The notes beneath the pieces were generated by a model that was not told where the DNA came from, did no database searches, and saw only the letters and a list, made by a program, of their open reading frames with translations. Source: Methylobacterium terricola (GTDB taxonomy: Bacteria > Pseudomonadota > Alphaproteobacteria > Rhizobiales > Beijerinckiaceae). From it: DNA of 64,000 bases. Positions 8,628 through 17,225 of this stretch are shown piece by piece. The position numbers and the translations under genes were made by a program. The stretch's first letter is position 1; each line of letters begins with the position of its first letter. The DNA lies in the NCBI RefSeq assembly GCF_006151805.1, contig NZ_VDDA01000003.1, positions 434,001 to 498,000 on the forward strand, in the 5' to 3' direction.

Positions 8628-10016
8628 ATGCCGCCGAGCGTGCATGCCGTTAGGGAGGCGCCGGCCGAGGGCATTCCCCTGTCCGAACTGCTGGGGGCCC
8701 TCAGCCATGCCCTCGACCTCACCGAGGGCCAGCCGCCGGGCCATTGCGTCCGCGCCACCTGGATCGGGATGCATGTCGGCCGCGAGATGGGCCTGGATCC
8801 CGACCGGCTGTGGGAACTCTACTACACGGTGATGCTGAAGGATCTCGGCTGCTCCAGCAACGCGGCGCGGATCTGTGAATTATACCTGTCCGACGATATC
8901 GGCTTCAAGCGCGACTTCAAGACGGTGAGCGACAGCCTGCCCCAGGTGCTGGGCTTCGTCTTCTCGCATACCGGGCTCAAGGCGGGCCTCGCCGAGCGGT
9001 TCCGGGCGGTGCTCAACATCCTGCAGAACGGCGGCGAGATCGTCGACGACCTGATCCAGACGCGCTGCCAGCGCGGCGCCGAGATCGCCGCCCGCTTACG
9101 CTTCCCGCCCAGCGTCTGCACGGCGATCCACGCCCTCGACGAGCACTGGAACGGCAAGGGCCGGCCCGACCGTCGCGCCGGGGCCGACATCCCTCTCTAC
9201 GCCCGCATCGCGCTGCTGGCCCAGGTCGTCGACGTGTTCCACACCAGCGCCGGCCCGTCGGCGGCACTGGCCGAGGCGCAGGCCCGGGCCGGCACCTGGT
9301 TCGACCCCGACGCGGTCGCGGCCCTCGACCGGGCGGCGCGGAGCCCCGGCTTCTGGGACATCCTGGCCTCGGAGACGGTGACCGACGCGGTGGCGGCCCT
9401 GGAGCCGGCGCGGGCCGGCCTCGTCGTCGACGAGGATTACCTCGACGACATCGCCCGCGCCTTCGCCCAGGTGATCGACGCCAAGAGCCCGTTCACCTCC
9501 GGCCATTCCGAGCGCGTCGCGGTCTATGCCGACCTGATCGCCGCGGAACTCGGCTACGCGCCGGAGCGCCGGCGCTGGCTGCGCCGGGCGGCGCTCCTGC
9601 ACGACGTCGGCAAGCTCGGAGTGTCGAACGCGATCCTCGACAAGAACGGCAAGCTCGACGATGCCGAGTGGCGCGACATGCGCAACCACGCTCTCCTGTC
9701 GGAGACGATCCTCGCCCGCGTCGCCGCCTTCCACGCCATCGCGCGGATCGGCGGCGCGCATCACGAGCGCCTCGACGGCAAGGGCTATCCCCGCGGCCTC
9801 GCGGGCGACGCCATCGCGCCTGAGACCCGGATCGTCTCCGTCGCCGACGTGTTCGACGCGCTCACCGCCGACCGTCCCTACCGCGCCGCGATGCCGGTGC
9901 CGAAGGCCCTCGGCATCATGCGCGGCGATGTCGGCACCGCCTTCGATCCGGATTGCTTCGCGGCCTTGGAGCGGGCGATCGCCGGCCTCGACGGCGACCT
10001 GTCCCGGGCGGCCTGA
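8628..10016 (+). CDS. Tandem HD-GYP protein, putative cyclic di-GMP phosphodiesterase
   Basis: This 462-residue protein has two HD-type halves. The C-terminal half is canonical: H293 in GHSERV, H325-D326 in LLHDVGK, H378-H379 in HHERLDGKGYP with GYP at 386-388, and DVFDALT. It should hydrolyse cyclic di-GMP. The N-terminal half (about 20-200) is degenerate: HD has become KD (K71-D72), and the GYP-like segment reads GKGRP. It may be structural or regulatory. The start at 8628 has a strong GGAGGGGG upstream; a longer frame from 8481 lacks such support. It is followed by a 53-bp tandem repeat. Confidence 0.88.
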   Translation: MPPSVHAVREAPAEGIPLSELLGALSHALDLTEGQPPGHCVRATWIGMHVGREMGLDPDRLWELYYTVMLKDLGCSSNAARICELYLSDDIGFKRDFKTVSDSLPQVLGFVFSHTGLKAGLAERFRAVLNILQNGGEIVDDLIQTRCQRGAEIAARLRFPPSVCTAIHALDEHWNGKGRPDRRAGADIPLYARIALLAQVVDVFHTSAGPSAALAEAQARAGTWFDPDAVAALDRAARSPGFWDILASETVTDAVAALEPARAGLVVDEDYLDDIARAFAQVIDAKSPFTSGHSERVAVYADLIAAELGYAPERRRWLRRAALLHDVGKLGVSNAILDKNGKLDDAEWRDMRNHALLSETILARVAAFHAIARIGGAHHERLDGKGYPRGLAGDAIAPETRIVSVADVFDALTADRPYRAAMPVPKALGIMRGDVGTAFDPDCFAALERAIAGLDGDLSRAA

Positions 10017-10123
10017 CGGGCCGCCCGCCCTTCCCATCGATCGAGGCTGTCGCCTCGAGCGCGGCCTGACGGGCCGCCCGCCCTTCCCATCGATCGAGGC
10101 TGTCGCCTCGAGCGCGGCCTGAC
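10008..10123. repeat. 53-bp tandem repeat with hairpin, two full copies plus a partial third
   Basis: A 53-nt unit occurs at 10008-10060 and again at 10061-10113 without mismatch, and a third copy begins at 10114 and breaks off. Each unit contains the stem TCGAGGC-N4-GCCTCGA. The first unit overlaps the last codons and stop of the HD-GYP gene. Read as RNA, this gives two stacked hairpins at the gene's 3' end, so it may serve as a duplicated terminator or processing site. Confidence 0.8.
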
Positions 10124-10138
10124 GGCCGCCCAGCCCGG

Positions 10139-10501
10139 TTACTCGATCGCGGCGGTCGCCTCGGCGGTCTGCCGCACCCGCACCGGCGTCACCGAGACCG
10201 CGTCGCCGTCGCGGCTGATGGTGACCGCGCGCGCCGCGGCGCCGGCCTCGCGCGGCGTCGAGACCGTGACGCTCTGACCGGGAGCCAGCACCGCCTCGAA
10301 CCGGGAGGCGGGGGCGGCGGCCCGGGGTGCCAGGGTCACGACCACCCGGTAGCCGGCGGGCTCGGCCGCGTAGTAGGCCACCCCGGCGAGCGGGCCGAGA
10401 TCGAGGCTCGCCGCACCGGCAGGCCGGATCTCGCCGGCACTGGCGGCGGTAGCGGCGGCCGTGGCGGCGATCGTCAGGAGACATGTGCGAAAGAGGGTCA
10501 T
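10139..10501 (-). CDS. Small exported protein of unknown function
   Basis: This 120-residue protein has a clear signal peptide (MTLFRTCLLTIAATAAA, with a likely cleavage site after ASAG near residue 24) and a mature part rich in Ala, Val, Thr and Arg that looks like an all-beta domain. I do not recognise a family. I chose the internal ATG at 10501 because the signal peptide starts there; the longer frame to 10579 adds a non-hydrophobic lead. It is divergent from the LysR gene at 10596 and so may be its target. Confidence 0.6.
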   Translation of the reverse strand: MTLFRTCLLTIAATAAATAASAGEIRPAGAASLDLGPLAGVAYYAAEPAGYRVVVTLAPRAAAPASRFEAVLAPGQSVTVSTPREAGAAARAVTISRDGDAVSVTPVRVRQTAEATAAIE

Positions 10502-10595
10502 CGTCGTTCCCGTTCGTGGCTGAGCCCGCTGGCCCCGCATCCATGACCGAACTATGCGCTGCGGTGCAGCATGGATCAAACAGATCGTATCGATA

Positions 10596-11522
10596 ATGAC
10601 TATTGATCATATCGATCTCGCGCGGGTCGATCTCAACCTCCTCGTCGCCCTCGACGCGCTCCTCGCCGAACGCAGCGTGACCCGGGCGGCGTCCCGCATC
10701 GGCATCGGCCAATCGGCGATGAGCTCGGCGCTGGCGAGGCTGAGGGTCCTGTTCGAGGACGAGCTGCTGACCCGCGCCCCCGAGGGGATGCGGCCGACGC
10801 CCCGCGCCCTGGCGCTGGCCGAGCCGGTGCGGGCGCTCCTTCGGCAGGTTCAGGTGCTGGTGCGCCGCGACGAGGCCTTCGATCCGCGCAGTGTGGTGCG
10901 GACCTTCACGATCAGCCTGCCCGACAGCACCGAGGTGCTCCTGGGGCCGCGGCTGCTGGCCTATCTGCGGCAAGAGGCGCCCGGCATCAGCCTGCTCCTG
11001 CGCTCCGTCGACCGCGACCACATCCTGCAGGAGATCGATGCCGATCGGGTCGACCTCGCCATCGGCCTGTCGTTCCGCGGCCAGATGCACCACAAGCAGC
11101 GCCTGCTCTACCTCGACAGCTACGTCTGCCTGTTCAACGCCGCCCTGTTGGGGCTGGCGCCGCCGATCTCGCTCGACGACTACCTGCGCTTCCCCCATGT
11201 GCTGACGAGCCTGCGCGAGACCGCCCACGGGGTGGTCGATGACGCGCTCGCCCGGCTCGGCCTCAGCCGCACCCTCGCGGTCACCTCGCCGCGCTTCCTG
11301 GCGGTGCCGTTCCTGGTGCGCAGCGCGCCGGTGCTCACCACCATGCAGGCCCGCCTCGCCCATCTCTTCGCCGCGACCCTGGGGCTGACGGTGAGCCCCG
11401 CCCCGGTCGACCTCGACGAGGTGGCGGTGGCGATGCTCTGGCACGCCTCCTACGACGACGACCCGGCCCATCGCTGGCTGCGCGACCTGCTGCGGCGCCT
11501 GGCGGACGAGGGGCCCGCGTGA
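10596..11522 (+). CDS. LysR-family regulator (NodD-like subgroup)
   Basis: This 308-residue protein has the helix-turn-helix at about 8-65 (VDLNLLVALDALLAERSVTRAA, SAMSSALARLR), the pattern of the NodD/SyrM/LeuO-like LysR subgroup, followed by an effector-binding domain. The start is taken at the ATG opening MTIDHIDLARVDLN. It is divergent from a small exported protein gene. The A/T-rich gap between them (about 10.56-10.60 kb) holds ATCGATA/TATTGAT-like near-palindromes that could be its operator. Confidence 0.86.
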   Translation: MTIDHIDLARVDLNLLVALDALLAERSVTRAASRIGIGQSAMSSALARLRVLFEDELLTRAPEGMRPTPRALALAEPVRALLRQVQVLVRRDEAFDPRSVVRTFTISLPDSTEVLLGPRLLAYLRQEAPGISLLLRSVDRDHILQEIDADRVDLAIGLSFRGQMHHKQRLLYLDSYVCLFNAALLGLAPPISLDDYLRFPHVLTSLRETAHGVVDDALARLGLSRTLAVTSPRFLAVPFLVRSAPVLTTMQARLAHLFAATLGLTVSPAPVDLDEVAVAMLWHASYDDDPAHRWLRDLLRRLADEGPA

Positions 11523-11625
11523 GGCCGGCGTTTTCCCGACCCGCGGGCCTGCCGGTGCCGCGGCAAAGCCGCTATGCTGGCCGGAGACTCACCGCCGATC
11601 CGAACCGACCCTGGACCCTTATCCC

Positions 11626-12789
11626 GTGCGCCTGACCCAGATCACCCACCACGACCTCGACGGCTACGGCGCCGCGACCCTCGTCGCCGCCTATGCCGAG
11701 CCGGCCCGGATCGTGCACGTGCCGCGCTACGGCGATGTCGGTCCGGTGGTCGACGACGAATTGAAGCGCTTGGGCAAGACCAAGGCGGCCGAGATGGTGC
11801 TGATCACCGATCTCGGCATCGAGGAGCCGACGATCGCCTTCCTGCGCCGCTTCGCCGCCATGAACCGCAAGCGCGACCCGGAGACGCCGCACCGGCTGAT
11901 CGTGCTGGACCACCACACCTCCTCGATCGACCAGATGCGCCGCCAGGGGCTGGAGCCGAAGGCCGACGCGGAGAACCCGCGCCTGTCGCGGTTCGATCTC
12001 GGCGATCCGTCGGTCACCGTGATGGTCGACGAGGGGTCGAGCGCCACGAAGATGGCCGCGGCCCACCATGGCCTGTTCGCGACCCGCGAGCCCGATCCGG
12101 CCCGGGCCGAGGATCTGGCGCTGTTCGTCGCGTCCGTCGACGCCCTCGACCTCTGGCGCAAGGACGATCCCCGCTTCCCCGGCGGCTTCGCCCTCGACGA
12201 GATCTTCTGGGACAATGTCGGCACCCTGGTGCCGGTCGGGCACCCGGCGCACGATCCGTTCGTCGCCCGCCTGCTGCTCGAGGCGACCGCGAAGCTTCGT
12301 TCCGGCGCCACCCCGGCCGAGCTGGAGCGCGCCGTCCCGGCGATCCGCGGGGCGATCGTCGACGACCTGATGCGCGACGCGCCCGACGACGACCCGGCGA
12401 TGACGACGCGCCAGCGCATGGCCCGGGCGCTCGCCCGCTCCGACGCGCTGTTCCACGCGCTGCCGGACGGCACGCTCCTCTCCTTCGCCCTCGATGCCGG
12501 CACCTTCCAGCGGGTCTCGGACCTGGTGATGGCGAGCGGCCGCGCCAAGCGCCTCGTCAACGTCCAGCGCGCCGGCACCCTGTCGTTCCGCTCGATCGAC
12601 GGCACCGCCCTCGACGGCGCCCGCCTGTTCCGCGGCGGCGGCCATCAGGACGCTGCCGGCGGCAAGCTGCCGAGCGGCACCGCCTTCTCCCTCGCCGATG
12701 CGGTCGCGCAGGTCGAGCCGGTGCTGAGCCCGCAAAAGGGCGCCGCGGCCGACAGCCCGTTCGCGGCGCTGAAGAACTGGAAGGGGTAG
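11626..12789 (+). CDS. DHH-superfamily phosphoesterase
   Basis: This 387-residue protein has the metal-binding THHDLDG motif (H8, H9, D10, D12), the family-defining DHH triad at 95-97 (VLDHHTSS), and a C-terminal DHHA1-like FRGGGHQDAAGG near 335-345. It is likely a manganese-dependent hydrolase of short RNA or DNA oligonucleotides or of a cyclic-dinucleotide product, in the cytoplasm. GTG at 11626 is the start because the first metal motif follows only seven residues later. A role in breaking down pGpG is an attractive guess given the nearby cyclic di-GMP genes, but it is not shown. Confidence 0.8.
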   Translation: MRLTQITHHDLDGYGAATLVAAYAEPARIVHVPRYGDVGPVVDDELKRLGKTKAAEMVLITDLGIEEPTIAFLRRFAAMNRKRDPETPHRLIVLDHHTSSIDQMRRQGLEPKADAENPRLSRFDLGDPSVTVMVDEGSSATKMAAAHHGLFATREPDPARAEDLALFVASVDALDLWRKDDPRFPGGFALDEIFWDNVGTLVPVGHPAHDPFVARLLLEATAKLRSGATPAELERAVPAIRGAIVDDLMRDAPDDDPAMTTRQRMARALARSDALFHALPDGTLLSFALDAGTFQRVSDLVMASGRAKRLVNVQRAGTLSFRSIDGTALDGARLFRGGGHQDAAGGKLPSGTAFSLADAVAQVEPVLSPQKGAAADSPFAALKNWKG

Positions 12790-12833
12790 GGATCGGGAGG
12801 GGCACCGCTCCTCGACGGCGGTACCATCCTCCG

Positions 12834-12872
12834 ATGGGATCCCGGGGCCGCGCCGCGGAGCCCGGGATCCAT
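12834..12872. repeat. REP-like intergenic palindrome, copy 3
   Basis: ATGGGATCCCGGGG pairs with CCCGGGATCCAT around a CCGCGCCGCGGAG centre. It is placed between the convergent DHH gene and alpha/beta-hydrolase gene, a position that would suit a bidirectional terminator. Confidence 0.65.
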
Positions 12873-12920
12873 CGCCGCCGGCGTTTCAGGCTCGGTCGGG
12901 GCGCATTCTCCTCGCGCCGG

Positions 12921-13757
12921 TCAGGCCTTCACGAAGGCGAGCAGGTCGGCGTTCAGCACCTCGGCATTCACCGTCAGCATGCCGTGGCTGTAGCCCGGAT
13001 AGGTCTTGAGCGTGCCGCGGCGCAGGAGCTTGGCCGACAGCCGGCCGCTGGCGTCGATCGGGACGATCTGGTCGTCCTCGCCGTGGAGCACGAGGGTCGG
13101 CACCGCGATGGCCCGCAGGTCCTCGGTCTGGTCGGTCTCGGAGAAGGCCTTGATGCCGTCGTAATGCGCCTTGGCGCCGCCCATCATGCCCTGGCGCCAC
13201 CAGTTGCGGACCACACCCTCGGAGACCGCGGCACCCGGCCGGTTGAAGCCGTAGAACGGGCCGGTCGGGACATCGAGGAAGAACTGGGCCCGGTTGGCCG
13301 CGAGCGCCTGGCGGAAGCCGTCGAAGACCTCGATCGGCAGGCCGCCGGGATTGGCCTCGGTCTTCAGCATCAGGGGCGGCACGGCGCTGACCAGCACCGC
13401 CTTGGCGACCCGGCCCTGCGGCCCCCCGTGGCGGGCGACGTAGCGGGCGACCTCGCCGCCCCCGGTCGAGTGCCCGACATGGATCACGTTCATCAGGCCG
13501 AGCTGGTTCACCACGGAGGCCGCGTCGGCGGCGTACTGATCCATGGTGTGGCCGTCTCCGACCTGCGACGAGCGGCCGTGGCCGCGCCGGTCATGCGCCA
13601 CGACCCGGTAGCCGGCCGCCGCGAAGAACAGCATCTGGGCGTCCCAGTCGTCCGACGAGAGCGGCCAGCCATGATGGAACATGATGGCCTGCGCGTTCCG
13701 CGGGCCCCAATCCTTGTAGAAGATCTGCACGCCGTCGCCGGTGGTCACGAAGCTCAT
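12921..13757 (-). CDS. Alpha/beta hydrolase, non-haem chloroperoxidase-like
   Basis: This 278-residue protein has the nucleophile elbow GHSTGGG (S97), an acid in [11 protein letters not shown], and the late histidine in YSHGML. The opening [16 protein letters not shown] and the [10 protein letters not shown] oxyanion loop are typical of cofactor-free chloroperoxidases/esterases. It should act as a serine hydrolase, with perhydrolysis as a possible side activity. I chose the ATG at 13757, which starts the fold directly. Confidence 0.88.
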   Translation of the reverse strand: MSFVTTGDGVQIFYKDWGPRNAQAIMFHHGWPLSSDDWDAQMLFFAAAGYRVVAHDRRGHGRSSQVGDGHTMDQYAADAASVVNQLGLMNVIHVGHSTGGGEVARYVARHGGPQGRVAKAVLVSAVPPLMLKTEANPGGLPIEVFDGFRQALAANRAQFFLDVPTGPFYGFNRPGAAVSEGVVRNWWRQGMMGGAKAHYDGIKAFSETDQTEDLRAIAVPTLVLHGEDDQIVPIDASGRLSAKLLRRGTLKTYPGYSHGMLTVNAEVLNADLLAFVKA

Positions 13758-13853
13758 CGGATGTCTCCTGCCGGGGGGGCCAGCGCGCGTCGCGCTGGCA
13801 GGCAAGATCTAACATGCCGGAGCCGTCCGTAATCCGGGAGAGGAATGCTGTCC

Positions 13854-14099
13854 TCAGCTCTCCTCGTCCGCCGCGCTCTCCGGCGTGGCGTCCGCCTCCG
13901 TCTCCGGACCATCCTCCACCGCGTCCTCCGGGGCGCGCTTCAGCGGGCCCTGCGAGAAGGCGGGCTTCGACGGCCGGTTCTTGCGCGCATTCGCCGGGGC
14001 GGCAGTGTGGGCCGGCATCTCGGCCAGCCGGGCGATGCGCGCCTTGAACTCCTCGGTCGAGGGGCCGCGGGCCGAGCCCGTGATGAACATCTTGGCCAT
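13854..14099 (-). CDS. Small hypothetical protein
   Basis: This 81-residue protein opens MAKMFITGSARGPSTEEFKARI, has a basic middle, and ends in a long acidic tail (EDGPETEADATPESAADEES). AAGGAT sits 6 nt before the ATG. No known domain is recognised; the charge split suggests a nucleic-acid or protein-binding small protein. Confidence 0.6.
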   Translation of the reverse strand: MAKMFITGSARGPSTEEFKARIARLAEMPAHTAAPANARKNRPSKPAFSQGPLKRAPEDAVEDGPETEADATPESAADEES

Positions 14100-14422
14100 G
14101 ACCTATCCTTCGACGTGCCGAACCACGGAGCCACCCGCAGGCGCGCCACCCGTCGCCGGACTGACCTGGCGATCATGCAGGGAGGAAGTGTCAGAGCCGG
14201 CGCCCAGAATCTCGGGCTACACGATCCAAAAAAGCCAGCCACATATCGACCGTTCGATTATCGACGGTTTTCACGGCAAGGGCAAGGCGGGTTATTGTTG
14301 ATATTTGATGGATGTCGGAAGAACGCCGACACGATCAAGGGTGATTCGTCCGATCGGCGTTCGGTCGGACGAGAGATGGGGGGCCCGGTGCGACGACCGG
14401 ATGAGGCCGCGGCGGCGTCGCG

Positions 14423-14626
14423 TCAGCGGCGGCGCGGATCGGCCGGGCGGAAGGCGCGCTCCACGGCCTGGGTCGCGCTGGCATAGGCGCGTTCCTCGCT
14501 GTCATGCGGCCGGTCCGACCGCTCCAGCAGCTTGCCGTGCTTGCGGATCGCCCAGCCGAATTTTCCTTTCGGGCTGTTCAGCGGGGCCACCTCGATGGAG
14601 AACGGATAGAATTCGTTGTCGCTCAT
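14423..14626 (-). CDS. Small conserved-looking hypothetical protein
   Basis: This 67-residue protein begins MSDNEFYPFSIEVAPLN and has a compact alpha/beta-like pattern (FGWAIRKHGKLLERSD) followed by an Arg-rich C-terminus. It resembles small proteins that appear repeatedly in Methylobacterium genomes, but I cannot name the family. The 323-nt gap downstream (14100-14422) holds no gene I can support; it includes an A/T-rich stretch near 14290-14320. Confidence 0.55.
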   Translation of the reverse strand: MSDNEFYPFSIEVAPLNSPKGKFGWAIRKHGKLLERSDRPHDSEERAYASATQAVERAFRPADPRRR

Positions 14627-14925
14627 TCGCGGATTTATGGCACGGAACTCACGCCGAGGACAGACCTCAGCCGGCGCGCGGCGACGGGCCTGGTCCCGGC
14701 CGCTCGACGGGGCAGGCCGGCGCGTGCGATAGCCGCCGCAGCGCCGGACTCAAGCCCGTCCGACGGCCGGCGGGGCGCCGGCATCCCGTCCCCGACGGGC
14801 GCGACCCCGCCGGCTCCGTCCGTTCCCGCGTCCGTCCCTGCGTCCCTGCCCGCGTCTTCGATCGCCGCGTCCTGCCGCACCCGCCGGCGGGTCGCGACGA
14901 TGATCTGCCCGATGGAGTTCGGCCC

Positions 14926-15645
14926 TTGATCCCCTGGGTTCACCTCGATACCAGCGCCATCCCCGGCGAGACCGCCTGCTTGCGGCTGATGCAGCGCGGC
15001 GACGAGTTCGCGATCGTGGTCGACTCGATCGAGCTGATGAACAGCCGCCGCAGCGGCTCGGAGCGGGCGCTCGCCACCCTGGCCTGCGCGCGCCTGCGCG
15101 ACCGGCCGCGGCCGCGGATGCTGATCGGCGGGCTCGGCATGGGCTTCACCCTGCGGGCGGCGCTCGCCGAGCTCGGCCCGGAGGCCGAGGTGGTCGTCGC
15201 CGAGCTGGTGCCGGCGGTGGCCGCCTGGGCGCGCGGGCCGCTGGCGCATCTCTTCGCCGGCAGCCTCGACGATCCGAGGGTCACCCTGCACGAGACCGAC
15301 GTCCACCACCTCGTCGCGGCCTCGCCCGGGGCCTACGACGCCATCCTGCTCGATGTCGACAACGGCCCCGAGGGGCTGGTGCAGCAGACCAACGACCGGC
15401 TCTACGACGTCGCGGGATTGGGCCGCGCCCACCGGGCCTTGCGGCCGGGCGGGCTGCTCGGGGTGTGGTCGGAGAGCCCCGACCGCAAGTTCAAGTCCCG
15501 GCTCCAGCGCGGCGGCTTCGCGGTCAAGGAGCACAAGGTCCGCTCCGCCGGGAGCGGCGGGCGGCACGTGGTCTGGATCGGCGAGAAGACGGCCCCGGCG
15601 GCCCCGCGCGCCGGCGCCCCGCCGGCCCGGCGCCTGCCGCGCTGA
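14926..15645 (+). CDS. Spermidine-synthase-like SAM-fold protein
   Basis: This 239-residue protein has a methyltransferase-type Rossmann fold. MLIGGLGMGFTLRAAL is the cofactor glycine motif, VVVAELVPAV the acidic strand, and DAILLDVDNGPEGL the DxxxDxxxG-type site of the spermidine synthase/MnmC-like group. It may be an aminopropyltransferase or an orphan methyltransferase. TTG at 14926 is taken as the start: GGAG lies about 9 nt upstream and the family core (WVHLDTSAIPG) starts right after. The 299 nt before it hold no supported gene. Confidence 0.72.
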   Translation: MIPWVHLDTSAIPGETACLRLMQRGDEFAIVVDSIELMNSRRSGSERALATLACARLRDRPRPRMLIGGLGMGFTLRAALAELGPEAEVVVAELVPAVAAWARGPLAHLFAGSLDDPRVTLHETDVHHLVAASPGAYDAILLDVDNGPEGLVQQTNDRLYDVAGLGRAHRALRPGGLLGVWSESPDRKFKSRLQRGGFAVKEHKVRSAGSGGRHVVWIGEKTAPAAPRAGAPPARRLPR

Positions 15646-15781
15646 TCGGGCGTCGGGCGGCGCCGGGAACACGCGGGCCGGGCGACGGTTTGATTTGCAC
15701 AAGCTCGACCTTTGTGCGAGCACTCTGCAACCACAGGGCGGCAGACCGCACGCGGTTCGAGCCCGCCATGACAGTCCGGCC

Positions 15782-16825
15782 ATGACCGTCCGCGGCCCCA
15801 ACCTCCGCCTGGAAGGCTCGACCTTTGGCCCGCGCAAGATCTCGGCCTGGCGCGAGGCGGTGGCGCCGTTCTGGGACGTCGAGATCCGCACGGAGGACAC
15901 CCCGGAGTTCCGCGGCCGGTCGGACGTCTATCACCTGGGCAACGCGATCGTCGGCCTCACCGCGGCGTCGGAACTGCGCAACGAGCGCTCGCGCGGCCTC
16001 GTCGCCCGCATGGGCGTCGATCACGTCGCGGCGCAGATTCGGCTGGAGGGGCTGGCCACGGTCGAGATCGCCGGGCGCGAGGTGCCGATGGCCCCCGGGG
16101 ACATCTCGCTGCTCGATCTCGCGCAGCCCCTGTCCATGCGCTCGACCGCGTATCGCGCCATGACGGTCATCATCCCGCGCGCCCTGTTCCCGGAGGGCGG
16201 CGGCCGCCTCGGCGCGGCGCACGGGACGGTCCTGCGCGCGGCGACCCCGTACGGGGCGCTGGTCAACGACCACCTGCGCGCGCTCGCCGCCCATGCCCCG
16301 CATTTCGCCCCGGACGAGGCGCGGGCCGCCGGGCAGGCGACGGCGATCCTGATGTCCGGAGCGGCGGGCCCCGCCGCCGAGGGCGCCGCCGAACGGCCAC
16401 TGCAGCGCGCCCCGGTCTTCCTGGCGATCCGCAGCTACATCGACGCCGAGATCGCCTCCCCGGATCTCGGGGTGGAGCAGATCTGCCGCCGCTTCGGCGT
16501 CTCGCGCAGCGGTCTCTACCGCCTCTTCGCGCCCCTGGGCGGCGTCGCCGAGCATATCCGCCGCCGCCGGCTCGCCCGCGCCTGCCGCGACCTCGTCGAG
16601 GGCGGGGACCGCGCCGCGCGGATCTCCGAGATCGCCTTTCGCTACGGCTACGGCAGCCCGGCGAGCTTCACCACGGCCTTCCGCGCCGAGTTCGGCCTGA
16701 GCCCCGCCGATGTCAGGGCCGGGGCGCGGCCGGCGGGTGCCAGGGCGGCGCGGCGCCCGCCGGCCGACTTGCCGGGCGGCGGCTGGGACGATTTCTACGA
16801 ATGGGTCCTGACGCTCGACGCCTGA
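15782..16825 (+). CDS. AraC-family transcriptional regulator
   Basis: This 347-residue protein has an N-terminal effector-binding region (about 1-210, AraC-binding-domain-2 style: VEIAGREVPMAPGDISLLDL) and a C-terminal double helix-turn-helix (about 220-320: LGVEQICRRFGVSRSGLYRLF, then ISEIAFRYGYGSPASFTTAF). No obvious target lies beside it. The ATG at 15782 starts the globular region. Confidence 0.85.
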   Translation: MTVRGPNLRLEGSTFGPRKISAWREAVAPFWDVEIRTEDTPEFRGRSDVYHLGNAIVGLTAASELRNERSRGLVARMGVDHVAAQIRLEGLATVEIAGREVPMAPGDISLLDLAQPLSMRSTAYRAMTVIIPRALFPEGGGRLGAAHGTVLRAATPYGALVNDHLRALAAHAPHFAPDEARAAGQATAILMSGAAGPAAEGAAERPLQRAPVFLAIRSYIDAEIASPDLGVEQICRRFGVSRSGLYRLFAPLGGVAEHIRRRRLARACRDLVEGGDRAARISEIAFRYGYGSPASFTTAFRAEFGLSPADVRAGARPAGARAARRPPADLPGGGWDDFYEWVLTLDA

Positions 16826-17225
16826 GATTGGGACGCTGGCGGAAGACATTGGGACGGACGGTGCTCGTCCCGATCCGCCCCCTACACGAGATGTCCCCGT
16901 CCTGACGGAGGGGAGTCTCACGGTGCGGCGTAGGAATGGGTGGAGCGGGATCGGGCGGCGGCGTCACGCCGCCGGCCCGCCCTGGATCGGAGGCAGGAAC
17001 GACCCGCTCGTCCGGCGCTGGATCGGCGCCCGGCGCCGGCGCGTCGCCCGGGCCAGCCCGGGCACGGACGGCGCCGGTGCCGAGATCATCACCCTGACCT
17101 GGGCGCAGACCTTCGGGCGCGAGGCGGACCCCGGCCACCGCCCGCCGGGCCCGGGGGCCGAGCGGCGGGTCGTCGATCTCGGCGAGGGCCGGCCGGGGGC
17201 GTGACGGCCCGGCCGGACCGTCCCC
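16826..17225. other. 400-nt gap without a supported gene
   Basis: The gap lies between the AraC gene and the convergent alpha-2-macroglobulin gene. An open frame from 16923 (GTG) to 17204 would give 93 Arg/Gly/Pro-rich residues, but it lacks a ribosome-binding site and any recognisable domain, so I do not call it. No clear repeat or RNA gene is seen. Confidence 0.5.

Noticed and set aside
10008..10123. Tandem repeat as a second CRISPR array
   Set aside because: The copies are directly adjacent, with no spacers between them.
16923..17204. 93-codon frame after the AraC gene
   Set aside because: Arg/Gly/Pro-rich, GTG start without a ribosome-binding site, no domain.
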